A stretch of DNA of 64,000 bases from Chaenocephalus aceratus (taxonomy: Eukaryota > Chordata > Actinopteri > Perciformes > Channichthyidae). Made by a program: the position numbers and the translations under genes. Positions within the stretch are counted from its first letter, which is position 1. Each line of letters opens with the position of its first letter. Location of the stretch: contig JAMFTG010000059.1 of assembly GCA_023974075.1 (NCBI GenBank), forward strand, positions 763,036 to 827,035, written 5' to 3'. This document shows positions 48,726 to 61,161 of this stretch, one piece after another. Below the pieces are notes generated by a model that was not told the origin of the DNA, made no database searches, and saw only the letters and a list, made by a program, of their open reading frames with translations.

Positions 48726-49629
48726 GTGTCATATTATCTCATTCTGGGCAGAGATGGTGTCCACTCTGGGGATCGAACGTTGAATCTGTAAATGATTTGT
48801 GATGCTTTAAAACAGGGGAATAACCCTCTTGGTAACAATATGCAAAAAGTGCCTGGATCACAAGACAACAACGTTTCAAAGCAGTGCTACAAACGATGCA
48901 TTATCTAAATAGCTTGAGTAAAAACGGCCCCTTCAACGCAATAAATAGATACGGGTGGTTTTTTATTAAATGTTAAATCTTACATAGGCAAGTATACAAA
49001 TGTTTAAATAGCATAAGAAAGGCACAGAATAATTAACATGTCTCAAAATATTAAAATATCAACCGTGAAAAAAGCCTACCAGCCAATTCACTGGATTATT
49101 TTAAAAGTAAAATAAAAAAACACTTAAAGTACAAAATGATAGGCAACAACATCTTATTTACCCGTAAGTACAACAAGTGATGATATGATATTATTCGCAT
49201 TTATGTTTTAGCTTGAGCAGAAAATGATGTCTATCAATGACTAACTTTAACATACGATAAAGGGAAAACCCCAACGAGCATAACAGGGCCACTTTAAGGA
49301 ATTGTTTGTAATGTTAGACGTTTTATAGAAAGAACAATTTCTCAATTAACGTAAATAATGCTCAACAAATCCACAAGTGCCATAGAAATTACATTGTGTA
49401 TTTACTTACTTCAAATATACAGCAGACGTTCTGGAGATTTAAGCGTCTCGATGCACAGGAGGACGGTGTGAAACCGCCAGTTAAAACAAACGACATTAAG
49501 ATATCTTGTCCGACTGCAGACAGCAGAAGCCTCCTGGGTCGAAGTACCACGTATTTATTTCTGTGTTATTATATACCATCATTTGGGAATGGCCTGGCGT
49601 CGTTCCTCTGACTGTAGCTGCTCTCCGTC
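48726..49629. other. No gene seen
   Basis: AT-rich unique-looking DNA. Confidence 0.5.
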
Positions 49630-52015
49630 AGAGAGGGTACAAGTACACATCCTTTCCTCAAGTAGAAGTACAGATACTCGTGTTTAACAATACTCTGGTA
49701 AAAGTAGAAGTACTGACTAAACTTCTTTACTCAAGTAAAAGTAAAGAGGGTATTTGAGTTCAACATGTAAGAAGTAGAAAGTACAGGTATTTGGGTTCAA
49801 CATGTGAGAAGTAGAAAGTTCAGGTATTTGAGTTCAACATGTAAGAAGTAGAAAGTACAGGTATTTGGGTTCAACATGTGAGAAGTAGAAAGTTCAGGTA
49901 TTTGAGTTCAACATGTAAGAAGTAGAAAGTACAGGTATTTCGGTTCAACATGTAAGAAGTAGAAAATACAGGTATTTGTGTTCAACATGTAAGAAGTAGA
50001 AAGTACAGGTATTTGAGTTCAACATGTAAGAAGTAAAAAGTTCAGGTATTTGAGTTCAACATATAAGAAGTAGAAAGTACAGGTATTTGTGTTCAACATG
50101 TAAGAAGTAGAAAGTACAGGTATTTGAGTTCAACATGTATGAAGTAGAAAGTACAGGTATTTGGGTTCAACATGTAAGAAGTAGAAAGTACAGGTATTTG
50201 GGTTCAACATGTAAGAAGTAGAAAGTACAGGTATTTGAGTCCAACATGTAAGAAGTAGAAAGTACAGGTATTTGAGTCCAACATGTAAGAAGTAGAAAGT
50301 ACAGGTATTTGAGTTCAACATGTAAGAAGTAGAAAATACAGGTATTTGAGTTCAACATGTAAGAAGTAGAAAGTACAGGTATTTGTGTTCAACATGTAAG
50401 AAGTAGAAAGTACAGGTATTTGAGTCCAACATGTAAGAAGTAGAAAGTACAGGTATTTGAGTTCAACATGTAAGAAGTAGAAAATACAGGTATTTGAGTT
50501 CAACATGTAAGAAGTAGAAAGTACAGGTATTTGGGTTCAACATGTGAGAAGTAGAAAGTACAGGTATTTGAGTTCAACATGTAAGAAGTAGAAAGTACAG
50601 GTATTTGGGTTCAACGTGTGAGAAGTAGAAAGTACAGGTATTTGAGTTCAACATGTAAGAAGTAGAAAGTACAGGTATTTGGGTTCAACGTGTGAGAAGT
50701 AGAAAGTACAGGTATTTGAGTTCAACATGTAAGAAGTAGAAAGTACAGGTATTTGAGTTCAACATGTAAGAAGTAGAAAGTACAGGTATTAGTGTTCAAC
50801 ATGTGAGAAGTAGAAAGTACAGGTATTTGAGTTCAACGTGTAAGAAGTAGAAAGTACAGGTATTTGGGTTCAACGTGTGAGAAGTAGAAAGTACATGTGT
50901 TTGAGTTCAACATGTGAGAAGTAGAAAGTACAGGTATTTGTGTTCAGCATGTAAGAAGTAGAAAGTACAGGTATTTGAGTTCAACGTGTAAGAAGTAGAA
51001 AGTACAGGTATTTGTGTTCAACATGTGAGAAGTAGAAAGTACAGGTATTTGAGTTCAACATGTGAGAAGTAGAAAGTACAGGTATTTGAGTTCAACATGT
51101 AGGAAGTAGAAAGTACAGGTATTTGGGTTCAACATGTAAGAAGTAGAAAGTACAGGTATTTGTGTTCAACATGTAAGAAGTAGAAAGTACAGGTATTTGA
51201 GTTCAACGTGTAAGAAGTAGAAAGTACAGGTATTTGTGTTCAACATGTGAGAAGTAGAAAGTACAGGTATTTGTGTTCAACATGTGAGAAGTAGAAAGTA
51301 CAGGTATTTGGGTTCAACATGTAAGAAGTAGAAAGTACAGGTATTTGGGTTCAACATGTGAGAAGTAGAAAGTACAGGTATTGTGTTCAACATGTAAGAA
51401 GTAGAAAGTACAGGTATTTGTGTTCAACATGTAAGAAGTAGAAAGTACAGGTATTTGTGTTCAACATGTAAGAAGTAGAAAGTACAGGTACTTGTGTTCA
51501 ACATGTAAGAAGTAGAAAGTACAGGTATTAGAGTTCAACATGTGAGAAGTAGAAAGTACAGGTATTTGTGTTCAACATGTAAGAAGTAGAAAGTACAGGT
51601 ATTTGAGTTCAACATGTGAGAAGTAGAAAGTACAGGTATATGTGTTCAACATGTAAGAAGTAGAAAGTACAGGTATTTGGGTTCAACATGTGAGAAGTAG
51701 AAAGTACAGGTATATGTGTTCAACATGTAAGAAGTAGAAAGTACAGGTACTTGTGTTCAACATGTAGGAAGTAGAAAGTACAGGTATTTGGGTTCAACAT
51801 GTAAGAAGTAGAAAGTACAGGTATTTGAGTTCAACATGTAAGAAGTAGAAAGTACAGGTATTTGAGTTCAACATGTAAGAAGTAGAAAGTACAGGTATTT
51901 GAGTTCAACATGTAAGAAGTCAAAGTAAAAGGTTTTCAGAAACATAAGTAGTAGTATTTATACCAGAGAAATGTACTTAAGTACAGTAACAGTAACAGTA
52001 TTTGTACTACTTCCC
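49630..52015. mobile_element. Repeat element hosting a 2.2-kb minisatellite
   Basis: The left part (49630-49749: GTACAAGTACACATCC, AAGTAGAAGTACAGATACTC) matches the left part of the split element at 13709. The right part (51928-52015) ends ATGTACTTAAGTACAGTA, then TTTGTACTACTTCCCCC, also as in that element. The 37-bp array fills the middle. Confidence 0.75.
49750..51920. repeat. 37-bp minisatellite, about 58 units
   Basis: Unit CAGGTATTTGAGTTCAACAT then GTAAGAAGTAGAAAGTA, with recurrent variants at TTTGAG/TTTGGG/TTTGTG and GTAAG/GTGAG. Reverse complement of the array at 1-443. Confidence 0.98.
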
Positions 52016-52923
52016 CCTCTCTATATTCCTGTATGTAAACCACAGGAATGATGAGTGTTGCCGGAGAGCTGAGATTATCCATCTCCTCACAGACTCATCC
52101 ATTATCCCCTCTGCACTCACGCAACAAAACAGAAACCACCGGGCCGTCCTTGCTGCTTCAAGGGAAGAGTAATATTTCAGCGGGTGTATTTTCTGCTGAT
52201 ATGCTTATTTGGAGTCTGAGGATGGATGAGCGGCTGCTGGGAGTCGGTGTCTCACTCAAGGACACTACATAGAGCCATAGTGGGGGTGAGCTCTATACTT
52301 AAAGGACAGAAAGGCTCATCCTGGCTGCTGTGACTGTAGACAACCATTGTGTACATATAAAGTGTGGTAGAAACTAAAGTGTGCACACTCCTGGAGGTCT
52401 CTTGGAAGCAAGTGCAGATCAGATTCAAGTCTTATAATAAACATTGATAAATTATATTGTCCACATTCAAAGACTCTCAGACTTTCCACCTAATTCCTGG
52501 TCGGTCCAAATGAGACTCTTGCGGATTTTTTTTTGCCTTTTACGATCTTTTCTGTACTTTAGTATTTCTGCAGACCCTGCTCAAGAGAACAACCCACCGT
52601 TCATAGCGCTATGACGTGAAAAACAGGCGACAATTCGATGTTTGTAAACGTCAAACCAAAGCATTCGTGCCTTGAAATCATCCATGTTCAGCAGGTGACG
52701 ACTCGTCTGGTTGCAAGTCAAACTGTATAGAAGTCTATGAGACAACCACTGGACTTTAAACTTGATGTATTACCTTCGTAAATATGTCTTTGTTGTTGTT
52801 GTACACGTATTTGAACTTTAAACCCTTTAACTATTCGTGCATTTTCATTGGAACATTTTCGGTTGCCCAAAAATGCCCTTTTTCATCGTTTTGGTTTGAC
52901 TTTGCTCCATCCTGCCAAGTCAC
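52016..52923. other. No gene seen
   Basis: No supported coding region. Confidence 0.5.
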
Positions 52924-52931
52924 CTCTAGTT

Positions 52932-53445
52932 CAGGGGTGTCAAACTCAATTTCATCACGGGCCACATCAGCATTATGGTTGCACTTAAAGGGCCGGTTGT
53001 AACTTTAAGACTATATAAATATATATATAAAATAATATATTATAAATAATACATGATTGCCTCTGCATTGGATTATTATCGGATAGGGTAATAACTTCAT
53101 AATTAACTACGTCTGAAAGCAGAAGTCTAGGGCAAATAATTGCAAGTCTCTTCAGTGAGAATGTCACAAAATGATTTAAAAAGAAAAGCCAAATTATGTA
53201 AAAAAAGTCACAACACAAAACATTCTAAGATAAAAAGCATATTTAGAAGAAAAAAATTCAAATTCTGAGAAAAAAATTCAAATTTGAGATGCATTGTGGG
53301 ACATGTAGTTTATGGGCAACATGCTTCTGTAAATCGGCATGTAACTATATAATAAACATTATATTCTTGCAGAGCTGTTGTGGGGCCACATAAAATGAAG
53401 TCACGGGCCGAATTTGGCCCCCGGGCCTTGCGTTTGACACCCCTG
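52932..53445. mobile_element. hAT MITE (CAGGGGTGTCAAAC family), perfect TSD
   Basis: Ends CAGGGGTGTCAAACTCAA and GCGTTTGACACCCCTG. CTCTAGTT is duplicated exactly at 52924-52931 and 53446-53453. The interior shares GCATTGTGGGACATGTAGTT and the CTGAAAGCAGAAGTC block with the copies at 57404 and 59212. Confidence 0.93.
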
Positions 53446-54006
53446 CTCTAGTTGCACAAACAAAGATGGCGACGGCCAAACGTCAAAACTTAAGGGTTAA
53501 AAGCTGTAGTCCATAAACCAATGAGTGACGTCATGGTGATAACATCCACGACTGATATACACTCTAAGGTCAAACTCAGAGTTACCGTGACAAGCCAAGT
53601 AAGACTGGTTCATATTCGTTGCTCTGCGCCTAGATTTACAGATAAACACAAGGACCGACAAACACCAGTACATCAAACACATCAAATCATATCACTATAT
53701 TACAACCCACATTTTTTTTTTTTTTACTTCTGCCTATTATTTGCACCAGAAGGACCAATACGGTTCCTTGGCCGTGAACGTAGCACGTCTTGGTGTCACC
53801 GAGGCCACATGATAAGAGATATCCCATTTGTATTTACATTAGTTTTAAGCCCATGCACACTTTAAGCCTCAAACTCGGACAGAGTAAAGGCCCTGACACA
53901 CCAACCCGATTTTGGGAGTCAGAGGCCGTCAGAGGCTGTCGGGCATTCGCGGCGCCGTAGTCAGGTTGGTGTGTCCCGCACCGTCGACCGTGACACGCCT
54001 TATTTG

Positions 54007-54072
54007 GACTGCCAGACCCGATGCATGGCCGATTCAACATGTTGAATCGGCCATGCATCGGGTCTGGCAGTC
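54007..54072. repeat. Perfect palindrome, 33-bp arms, no spacer
   Basis: Exact reverse-complement arms meet at AACA/TGTT (54039/54040). Outer arm GACTGCCAGACCCGATGC. Confidence 0.96.
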
Positions 54073-54201
54073 GGACCAAATAATCACTCTGATTGGCTGT
54101 TCAGCTAGCGAATCAGTGCATGAGAAGCGAAGCGGAAGTGAGGAACGTAAACAAACGATTTAAGAAGGCACACACAGACTGCTATTCATTTTCATCTCAT
54201 C

Positions 54202-54330
54202 ATGGCGATCTGGAATGATGCAAACGAAGACCTGCTCATCACCTTGATCCAGGAGAGGCCAGCTCTGTATGATATTACGGAGAAAATATACTCTTCTTCT
54301 TCTCTGTCTTCCGGTTGTTGCCTCTTTTGA
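54202..54330 (+). pseudogene. MADF/Myb-like domain start of Harbinger second protein
   Basis: The frame MAIWNDANEDLLITLIQERP then ALYDITEKIYSS ends at a stop at 54328-54330. The pattern W-x-D..E-x-LI-x-L..ERPALYD is the first helix of the MADF/Myb-SANT domain found in the DNA-binding partner protein of PIF-Harbinger transposons. Only about 30 residues are left before the sequence turns into serine repeats, so this is a remnant. It independently supports the superfamily call for the surrounding element. Confidence 0.65.
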
Positions 54331-55004
54331 ATGACGAATACACACTACCGCCGCCTGCTGGTAAGGAGAGTTATTGCCACTCACGCACTGAAGTCGGTGC
54401 GGTGTGTTCCCGTGCGACACATGGCCAAAACGCAGGAGAACACGGCCAGGCAACAGCCGACTTCAGCGTCGGCTAGTCCTCTGGTGACTGCTTGGTGTGT
54501 CAGGGCCTTAAGGCCTTAGTTTGGACATTGGGATTGGGCCTATCTCTAAAGTGAGTCTGTAGTTCCTATGGCCTGTTGCTCTTTGCACTGGACGGACTGT
54601 ACCAATGGTTACTGTTGAAACAAAAACGCAGCGCAAATAAAAAAGCCACAACGGAAGTGAATTACCGGGGACTATTATTGCTGATGCACATGCGGTTTTT
54701 TATGCGAGAGAAGAAGAAGGCTGGGGGATCTCCAGGAAACATCTCATGGGTACGCCCCCCGGACAACATTGCAAGCAGCAATTATGGGAGCCAAACAATC
54801 GGTCCGCTTAGTACGGGCACAAGCTCTGAACGGCCACTGCACTAGTTTTTAAATAACACTAACACATTTGGAAAGACTAATCAGTACTACTTTCAACGCT
54901 GGCTTAATACAAGGAATATCCCAACATGGATTGCAAGTGTGTCTTAATCAGGACATTCCCCACTGACAAGGGCAAGACAAGCCTCAGGCAGTTAAACACG
55001 CAAT

Positions 55005-55009
<5 letters not shown>

Positions 55010-55055
<46 letters not shown>
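55010..55055. repeat. (TG)n microsatellite
   Basis: About 22 TG units. Confidence 0.98.
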
Positions 55056-55056
<1 letters not shown>

Positions 55057-55301
55057 TAGTCTAGATTTAAAACGATTCAAGCTGATAAATCGAGCAGAAT
55101 CAAACAGTTTTCACAGACAAGCAAACAACTTGAAAATAGCTTTCTGCAGTTTTGATCAAAGCTATGTTCTACTAACATTATACACTACACACATAATCTG
55201 CTCCCACACACAAAATAACGTCATTTAAAGTCATAAATACGGCAGCGACAGATATTACCTACATCCTGTGTAACTTTAACATTATAAACTTACCCATGAG
55301 A

Positions 55302-55303
55302 TG

Positions 55304-55372
<69 letters not shown>

Positions 55373-55449
55373 GTTTATTTGTATAGCCCAATATCACAAA
55401 TGTTACATTTGTCTCAGTGGTCTTCACAGTGTGTACACTGTACACATAG
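55302..55449 (-). mobile_element. Short interspersed element end with (CAAT)n
   Basis: A CAAT array (55302-55371) leads into GTTTATTTGTATAGCCCAAT, ATCACAAATG and GTCTCAGTGG. The block TTTATTTTGTAGAGCCCAAT at 62078 is a relative. The simple-repeat tail suggests a retrotransposed element inserted in minus orientation. Confidence 0.7.
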
Positions 55450-55674
55450 ATGTTTCCTGGAGATCCCCCAGCCTTCTTCTTCTCTCGCATAAAAAACCGC
55501 ATGTGCATCAGCAATAATAGTCCCCGGTAATTCACTTCCATCGCTGCGTTTTTATTTGCGCGGCGACCGTACCAATGGCTACTTTTGCCTATTATTTGTA
55601 ACATAAGAGCTATTCAATTTGTATTGACATCCTTTTCAAGCCCTTGCTGACTCTCACACTCAGACAGATTAAGG

Positions 55675-56294
55675 CAGGGGTGTCCAAACTACGGCCCGGG
55701 GGCCAAATGCGGCCCGTGGGCCATTTTGAATCGGCCCTCAGCAGATTCAGAAAGTATAATGTAATACAGCCCACAAATTAAACTTGTGCTTGTCTTATAT
55801 TGTACTTCTTAAATATATATATATGTAAACATATATTACACAGTAGTATTCATGTGTTAATAAGCCCACTTTTCAAATACATTCAGTCAATTCAAGTTGA
55901 AAACGTTTTCTAACAAATCTTAGTTGATGGGAAAAAAGCCCAATGACTTATTTGCATAACTTGAAATAAACTCTTCCTATTTCCTCTCATTATAATCAAT
56001 CGGATTGCGCGCACATGACCGCACATGAACGCGCACATGACCAATGAGGGCACGAGATAAGTTTGTGCCCCGATGGAAGGCTGACAGGCAGGAAGGCTAT
56101 CCAATCCGGCCTGGCTAAACGGATTGGTTGTACTTTTTACAGTATTACGGCTTCTACAGATGACATTTTTTTATGGATTTGTTGTCAAAGCACTTCAGAT
56201 ATTCATTGCTATCGGGATGTTAAGAGCATTCCATGGAATATAACAAAAAGTGTATCTCGAGCCGGTTTCTCAAACTTACCTACCCCACCTTTAA
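55675..56294. mobile_element. hAT end joined to truncated TTAA MITE
   Basis: 55675 starts CAGGGGTGTCCAAACTACGG, a hAT terminus with no matching right end. From about 55985 the sequence matches the MITE at 27207 and ends CCCCACCTTTAA. TTAA at 55669-55672 is where the MITE's left border should be, so the hAT end seems to have replaced the MITE's left part. Confidence 0.65.
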
Positions 56295-56405
56295 GGCCTT
56301 GGTTTGGACATTGGGATTGGGCGTCTCTCCACAGTTTGTACTTCCTATCAGTGGATCCTTCCTGTTGCTCTTTACACTGGACGGACTGTACCAATGCGTC
56401 CCAGA

Positions 56406-56480
56406 GGTGGGGGGGTTATTTCCGGGGAGTTTCCGGTGGGGATGAGCCCTGGTGGGGGGGGGGGGGGCAGGTTGTGGGGG
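56406..56480 (+). repeat. G-run cluster (G-quadruplex-prone)
   Basis: At least five runs of four or more G within about 75 bases, including a run of about 15 G with one break near 56453-56467. Confidence 0.8.
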
Positions 56481-57395
56481 ATTGTGATGTTGGATCCTAA
56501 TCCCTCAGCGTTGGCTGCAACACGGCCTTAGTAGGATAAACTGCCATGGACATTTGAAAAATGCTACTTGGACGTTAGCAATTATTTAAATGATTAAATC
56601 AGAAGTCCTTTTTATCCAAAGGGAATGCCAACTCTGGTAAGGCCGAACACGTTATTCTTTCTTAAATGTTTGCTGTGTTTGCTCTTTAATTTGTTGTTTT
56701 AAAAATTGAGGGGAGGACGTCAGAAAAAAAATAGGCTGGTGATGTACTTGCAGTGCCGTCATTTGTTTTTACGCATCTGTTGCAACAACTTTTAACTTCT
56801 TATTAATCCAGATTACATGCAAATAAATATACTTAAAAAAAGTGCGGTTACAACAACGAATCAATGGTATTATAATTTTAAAACATGTTGGTTTTCTTTG
56901 CATTTTAACATCAGTCAAACCCTCTGCTTCTCATTACAGCTGATGTGTGGAGATATGTAGGAAAGACAATACTTTAAAACCAGTTTATTGTCTTCAATTG
57001 CTTTTAAGAGAAATGTAAAGTCTCTGGAATCCGAATTATTTCAACCCAGCATATTTGCATCTATGCATGTGCCTACAAATATCAAGTTACACATTTGATA
57101 CGGCCCAGAAAGGCTGCGTTTGCTTTGTAAATTACGTGGTGACAATATTTAACTCATAGATGTGCAGCTGATAAATGAAGGTGGCAGGTGAGCGGACAGG
57201 AAGTCACCGAGAAATCATTAAAGACGGTCCTTCGACCTCTTTAAAGTCACGGAGGAGCTGAGATTAATGTGAACTCGCTGCTTTGACAGCAGTCCATGAA
57301 AAAGAAGGATATGTTTGTAATTCATCTGACCTCAGCGGCATCTCACCCTGGGATCATCAGCCATATTTGTACCAGGACAAACAGAAGTCTAGACG
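56481..57395. other. No gene seen
   Basis: No supported coding region. Confidence 0.5.
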
Positions 57396-57403
57396 TTCTA
57401 GTT

Positions 57404-57789
57404 CAGGGGTGTCAAACTCAAGGCCCGGGGGCCAAATCCGGCCCGCGACTTCATTTTATGCGGCCCCTCAAGAGATTGCAAAGAATATAATACGCTTATT
57501 GTACGGTTACGTGCCGATTTACAGAAGCAGGTTTCCCATAAACTACATGTCCCACAATGCATCTCGTTTGCGCACTGAAGAGACTTGCAATCATTTGACT
57601 TCTGCTTTCAGACGTAGTTAATTACTAAGTTATTATCCTATCCGATAATAATCAAATTCAGAGGCAATAATGTAATATAATACATTATTTTATATATATA
57701 TATTATATATTTATATAGTTACAACCGGCCCTTTGAGTGCAACCTGTATGCGAATGTGGCCCGCGATGAAATTGAGTTTGACACCCCTG
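57404..57789. mobile_element. hAT MITE, same family as 52932, perfect TSD
   Basis: Ends CAGGGGTGTCAAACTCAA and GAGTTTGACACCCCTG. TTCTAGTT is duplicated exactly at 57396-57403 and 57790-57797. The interior matches 53445-52932 read in reverse. Confidence 0.94.
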
Positions 57790-57797
57790 TTCTAGTT

Positions 57798-59203
57798 CAA
57801 TTTGGCTTATTTTCAAGCAAAGAAACATCGTTCAAAAAGTGCATTATTTCCCAGTGCACTTATGACAAATCAAATGAATGGTCAGGTTATGATATTTTTC
57901 CTTCGAATCAACTCCCTTGGAGCAGTTCCAAGTTTAGTACAGTGTGAAAAAACCTCAATAAAAGCGGATTGAGATTAAGAGAAAAAGCGTGACTTGATGA
58001 ATCTGAGGTTAAATATTTAATCACAACCTCGGTAGATAGTTAATAACATGTTCTGCAAAGTTAATTACATCCGCAAATATGGGGGAAGATTGTGAATAAA
58101 TAAATTCCTAATCTCTCTTTGATGGCATGAGCGAAATCCAGGTGAATGTAAATGAGGCTAAAGCTGACCCCAGATCAGCTGAACTGTTGTGTTTATACAG
58201 CTTTACTTCAAAAGTCGTCGTATTTGACTTCCCAACGTGTCGGCGGAACGATCTACAGACACGCGGGAAGCTATGAAGACCGAGGCGGGCTCGTTCCCAC
58301 TCGTAAATTATCCAAAAGGTCACTTGAGAAATTGAGATATCTTTCCTGTAAATTACCGAGTGACCTATCTGCTTCTTGTTAAAACTCAGACTGCCATTGA
58401 TTTTCCTGATTCAAGGGAAGCTCGTTGACTTTTCAAACTCCGGGGGAACACTCTCACGAGGAGGCAGAGCGTGACCTTTTCAAACTCTGCACAGCCATAA
58501 GTGCCGATGTGAATTATAAACACAGATCAATACGTGAGAGGAGAGGGGGGAGAGGGGGAGAGGGGGAGAAAGGGCAGAGGGGGACGTGTTATGTAAGCGC
58601 CAGCTGTGTGAGTAAAAACTCTGAAACCCCTCTCGCTTCCTCTCCTGAATCACGCATGCATTATTCATGTTAGCGGAGGGAACAACAAACTGGGTTTATT
58701 GGTCTCCAGGCAACGAAACAAATCAATGCATATATATGGGATTTTGACATCAATGCAAACCCAGTAATCCATAGTCGGCCACCTCTGCGCCTCGTGATGA
58801 TGAAACAATAATGCGAGGGCAAAATGAAAAAAATTGCACTCTTAATCTGGATTAAATTACCGTGTTCGTCATCGCGGCTCCAAACCAGGACACAGCAACC
58901 CAAACTCAGCATGCATTTATCAGATGATAAGAATACGGTTGTTTCTGGGTTGAGAAAGTGACGTTGATGTCGCAGGAAATACCGACAAACAACCGTAAAA
59001 TGGATTATTAAAGGATGTATTAATTCAAAAGCGACATACTACGGAAAACCTTTCACCTCATTACCCCATATGACTGATTACATGTTAATATTTGCAAAGT
59101 CTTTTAGAGATACTCTGGGTATGTGAAGTTGACCCTGCTGTGTCTTTCATTTGACTTAAAATATTATGCATGTTTTTGAGCACCTCGGTTTTTCAGTTTG
59201 ATG
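57798..59203. other. No gene seen
   Basis: A G/A-rich stretch at 58533-58585 (GGGGGAGAGG repeats). No supported coding region. Confidence 0.5.
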
Positions 59204-59211
59204 CCGTAAAG

Positions 59212-59535
59212 CAGGGGTGTCAAACTCGAGGCCCGGGGGCCAAATCCGGCCCGCGACCTAATTTTATGTGGCCCGCAAGAGCTTGCTAAGAATATAATAT
59301 ACAATACAATTGGTGTAATTGTTGAATATGTGCTTTCTATTTGCCCTAGACTTCTGCTTTCAGACGTAGTTATTCAGGAAGATATCACCAGAACTGATAA
59401 TAATCCAATGCAGGGCCAACGATGTAATATAATACATTATTTAATATATATTATATTACAATTTAAAACCAGCCCTTTGAGTGCCACTATAATGCTGATG
59501 TGAAATCCGGGATGAAATTGAGTCGGACACCCCTG
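59212..59535. mobile_element. hAT MITE, third and most diverged copy
   Basis: Ends CAGGGGTGTCAAACTCGA and GAGTCGGACACCCCTG. The interior GACTTCTGCTTTCAGACGTA matches the other two copies. The flanks agree at only about half of 8 bases, so the insertion looks older. Confidence 0.88.
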
Positions 59536-60294
59536 CAGCAACTAGTTTGCATTCACATTTAAATAGATTTAAATTGCAATACCCAGAACCAAATAGTATC
59601 ATGTCCTTCAACATACGTCCGCAACATGTTTGGCAAAGTATTACAAATAGTGTTTTTTAGTCAAATGTGTCAAAAGAAAGAGAAACAACAACACTTGTAA
59701 GATAGAAACGTAATGTGTTGTCTATAAATCACAGTTTTTTGATTATAATACAGTTTATGAAGGCTAATGTTAGCTTCTATTAGCACACTTTAAGATAGAG
59801 ATTGTTGTGTTGCTGACATCACTGATCAGTTGGTTCTATTTATCTTTCTTAATGTGCAATTACTGTTCATTCCCCAGCCACAAATAAAGGATTTCTGATT
59901 GTTACTGTACGTTTTAGCGTTTGCCATTATGAGCATTTTTCGGTTTAAAACGCTAAAAGTATTCATACAGATTTGTGCATAGCATTATCTTAGAAAGTTT
60001 ACAAAGGGCGTCAAAAGTACACAAGAATAAAAAAGAAGTATATTGACAATATATACAAATATAATAATAAATAATTAAATACAATTGTAAAAAACTAAGA
60101 TATAAAAGAAACAACACAAAAAAAGGTGAACAGGTAAAAAGGACGATATCAGTTTAAAATGAGGAAATGAAAAGGCGTTTTGAAGCATCCTAATATATTG
60201 CCTAAAATCCATCAAAAGCTGGCTAGCTTCAAAGTAGTTGACAAGTGATTTAAAAGATACACAGCTGCTCCAGATTGAGCACCTGAAGGTTACA
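59536..60294. other. No gene seen
   Basis: No supported coding region. Confidence 0.5.
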
Positions 60295-60385
60295 TAAGGC
60301 AAGGCAAGTGTATTTATATAGCCCCTTTCAGCACCAGGCAATTCAAGGTGCTTTACAAAAATGAAAGACATTCAAATAAAGGTTT
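60295..60385 (-). mobile_element. LINE 3' tail
   Basis: AAGGCAAGGCAAGTGTATTT, ATATAGCCCC and ATTCAAGGTGCTTTAC: the same tail as 12199-12369. Confidence 0.6.
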
Positions 60386-61161
60386 ACAGTTAGACGGTGT
60401 TACTCATTCCTCGTGAGCTGGGCACAGAGTTTAGCATCGATGCAGCTTAATATCATTTGTCTCCTTTTGCAATCTGTATAAGATCCAAGATCCAGCCTCA
60501 GGTTGAACAATGTTTGATTTGTAAGACGTGCACTCATCTAATGATGTCAGCGCAGCAGCCAGCGACGTTCCTAATATGCAAAGTGTGTTATTGTCGTCCC
60601 GTTGGAGCCTCCGGTCTCCACACAAATAAAGACGGATCTGAACGTGTCACTGCTGCACAGCGCTGTGTGACGGATCAAAATGGCGTCACGGCATATGAGC
60701 GTAGAGACAATGAGATTACCTGCTAGTGAGGAAGGACACGCAGCCTGCAAGGCATGCTGGGAGTCACTGATTTGTCCTGTGTAATGTCCCTTTGAATTTC
60801 TGATTTAAATACAATCCTGCATTTATGTATGACCTCAAGTTCTTTGCAAGAAGTTAGAAACATCATGATTGGATTGATAGGGAAGTAAAGTTAAGCAGCA
60901 AAAAGCTACATGGACAGAAGTTCAACTCAAAGCAATAAAGAATGTCTTGCTCTTCTACATATTTAAGGCAAATCCCGTGCACTTTTCTCGATCTTTTGGA
61001 GGATTGTTCGCCCAAGAGAGTCAAAGGTCATACTCCTAAAGCTTTGTTGTGAATCCCGTCGAGACAGTAATTATGACTTCTGTCCCGAAGGAGACGTTGC
61101 ATGGTGATGTCTCTGCTCCACAAGTGATTATAGATAATGTGTGATGTGCGCTGTGTGTTTC
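60386..61161. other. No gene seen; probable upstream intron of sv2b
   Basis: No supported exon. If the acceptor at 61162 is real, this is the 3' end of the first intron. The upstream non-coding exon and promoter were not found in the window. Confidence 0.45.

Larger units (their letters stand above)
53888..54508 (+). mobile_element. PIF-Harbinger element, TAA target duplication
   Basis: Inverted ends AGGCCCTGACACACCAA and TTGGTGTGTCAGGGCCT, with TAA directly outside both (53885-53887, 54509-54511), the 3-bp target expected for PIF-Harbinger. Inside are a perfect palindrome (54007-54072), CTGATTGGCTG (54090) and a short frame resembling the Harbinger Myb/MADF protein. The nuclease gene is absent. 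Confidence 0.88.
54630..55563. repeat. Inverted pair of about 115 bp
   Basis: 54630-54746 and 55450-55563 are reverse complements with very few differences (blocks GAATTACCGGGGACTATTAT, GATGCACATGCGG, AGAAGAAGAAGGCTGGGGG). They face each other between copies A and B of the segmental duplication. Confidence 0.9.
53726..56396. repeat. Segmental duplication, each copy split by transposons
   Basis: Copy A is 53726-53887 plus 54509-54608; copy B is 55581-55674 plus 56291-56396. Shared blocks: ACTTYTGCCTATTATTTG, TTTGTATT, the run before TTAAGGC, then AAGGCCTTRGTTTGGACATT, GGGATTGGGC and CACTGGACGGACTGTACCAA. In A a Harbinger element interrupts the TTAAGGCC site. In B a hAT end plus a TTAA MITE interrupts the same site. 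Confidence 0.85.
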
